DNA of 64,000 nucleotides from the NCBI GenBank assembly GCA_963848175.1, contig CAWKCO010000011.1, positions 800,219 through 864,218 of the forward strand, given 5' to 3'. Every line of letters begins with the position of its first letter. The first letter of the stretch is position 1. Origin of the DNA: JAMZMI01 sp963848175 (GTDB lineage Bacteria > Bacteroidota > Bacteroidia > Cytophagales > Cyclobacteriaceae). Below, one piece after another: positions 63,920 through 64,000 of this stretch. Position numbers and translations under genes: made by a program. The notes beneath the pieces were generated by a model. It did no database searches. It saw only the letters and a list, made by a program, of their open reading frames with translations, and was not told the origin of the DNA.

Positions 63920-64000
63920 TTTTTACTAAAATTACAGGACTCTTAAAGTGGCACACTTACACTGAAACGGGTGGCACGGTCTGACCGAAATAGCGATTCA

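Larger units (their letters stand above)
61421..64000 (+). mobile_element. IS21-family insertion, apparently intact
   Basis: The left end is about 61421 (TGGATATTACACTTCG). Repeated TGCCAC boxes follow at about 61441, 61466 and 61488, and the same boxes run inverted at the right end (GTGGCAC at 63948 and 63971). The spacing TGCCACnCnTTTCAGT...GTGTGCCA is shared by both ends. The outermost right bases are at or past the window edge, so no target duplication can be checked. It differs from the IS21 at 28735. Confidence 0.85.

Noticed and set aside
1..64000. tRNA, rRNA or replication origin
   Set aside because: I saw no cloverleaf-like or rRNA sequence and no DnaA-box cluster; I cannot run a dedicated search.

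Overview
The window looks like the chromosome of a member of the Bacteroidota, most likely a marine-type Cytophagales-like gliding bacterium; I cannot name the genus. Signs are giant secreted proteins with type IX secretion (T9SS) sorting tails, an ECF sigma/FecR/STN-TonB receptor cassette, a TAnnTTTG-type promoter in front of a TetR gene, a PID-CTERM-like micro-protein, and Bacteroidota-type IS21, IS3 and IS1595 elements.

Layout. 1-480: 5' part of a GH51-like lipoprotein, cut by the window edge. 0.7-6.9 kb: secreted and lipoprotein genes, then a desaturase/acetyltransferase/methyltransferase operon, several with frameshifts. This operon is divergent from a TetR gene across two copies of one palindromic operator. 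7.6-13.4 kb: ECF sigma, FecR and TonB receptor, then a sigma-like factor, a small protein and ClpP. 13.4-16.4 kb: a broken acetyltransferase, an M24 peptidase whose upstream region is occupied by an IS1595 element, and a Crp-like regulator.

16.47-33.19 kb is the most interesting part. It reads as a chromosomal integron gene-cassette array. All genes lie on the minus strand, and they are separated by eleven attC-like imperfect palindromes of about 120-240 bp plus one truncated site. For most cassettes the bases just after the upstream crossover point (G|TT...) are the reverse complement of the bases ending its own downstream site (...AAC), as expected of units that were once circles. The cassettes encode DUF4160 + DUF2442/HTH, a coiled-coil surface protein, a BtrH_N protein, DUF6157 + DUF1761, an outer-membrane barrel protein, an AAA_13 ATPase, a serine hydrolase, a lipoprotein + SUKH protein, a flavodoxin-like protein + DUF1622 (interrupted by IS21), and unknowns. 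An identical 102-bp hairpin sits at the crossover point of two cassettes. At the high-coordinate end an IS3 element has cut off both the last attC and a tyrosine recombinase gene, so the array looks orphaned.

35-59.3 kb is a carbohydrate and secretion region: ClC channel, GH38 alpha-mannosidase, a 1972-residue GH74/VPS10-like propeller protein with many binding modules, a membrane-anchored AraC regulator, an operon of a second propeller protein and a Calx-beta protein, and a 53-residue PID-CTERM-like protein. A second, inverted IS3 copy, an orphan antitoxin and an apparently intact IS21 close the window.

Frameshifts are unusually common: about nine genes need at least one indel correction. 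Either this stretch is decaying or the sequence carries indel errors; I cannot tell which from here.
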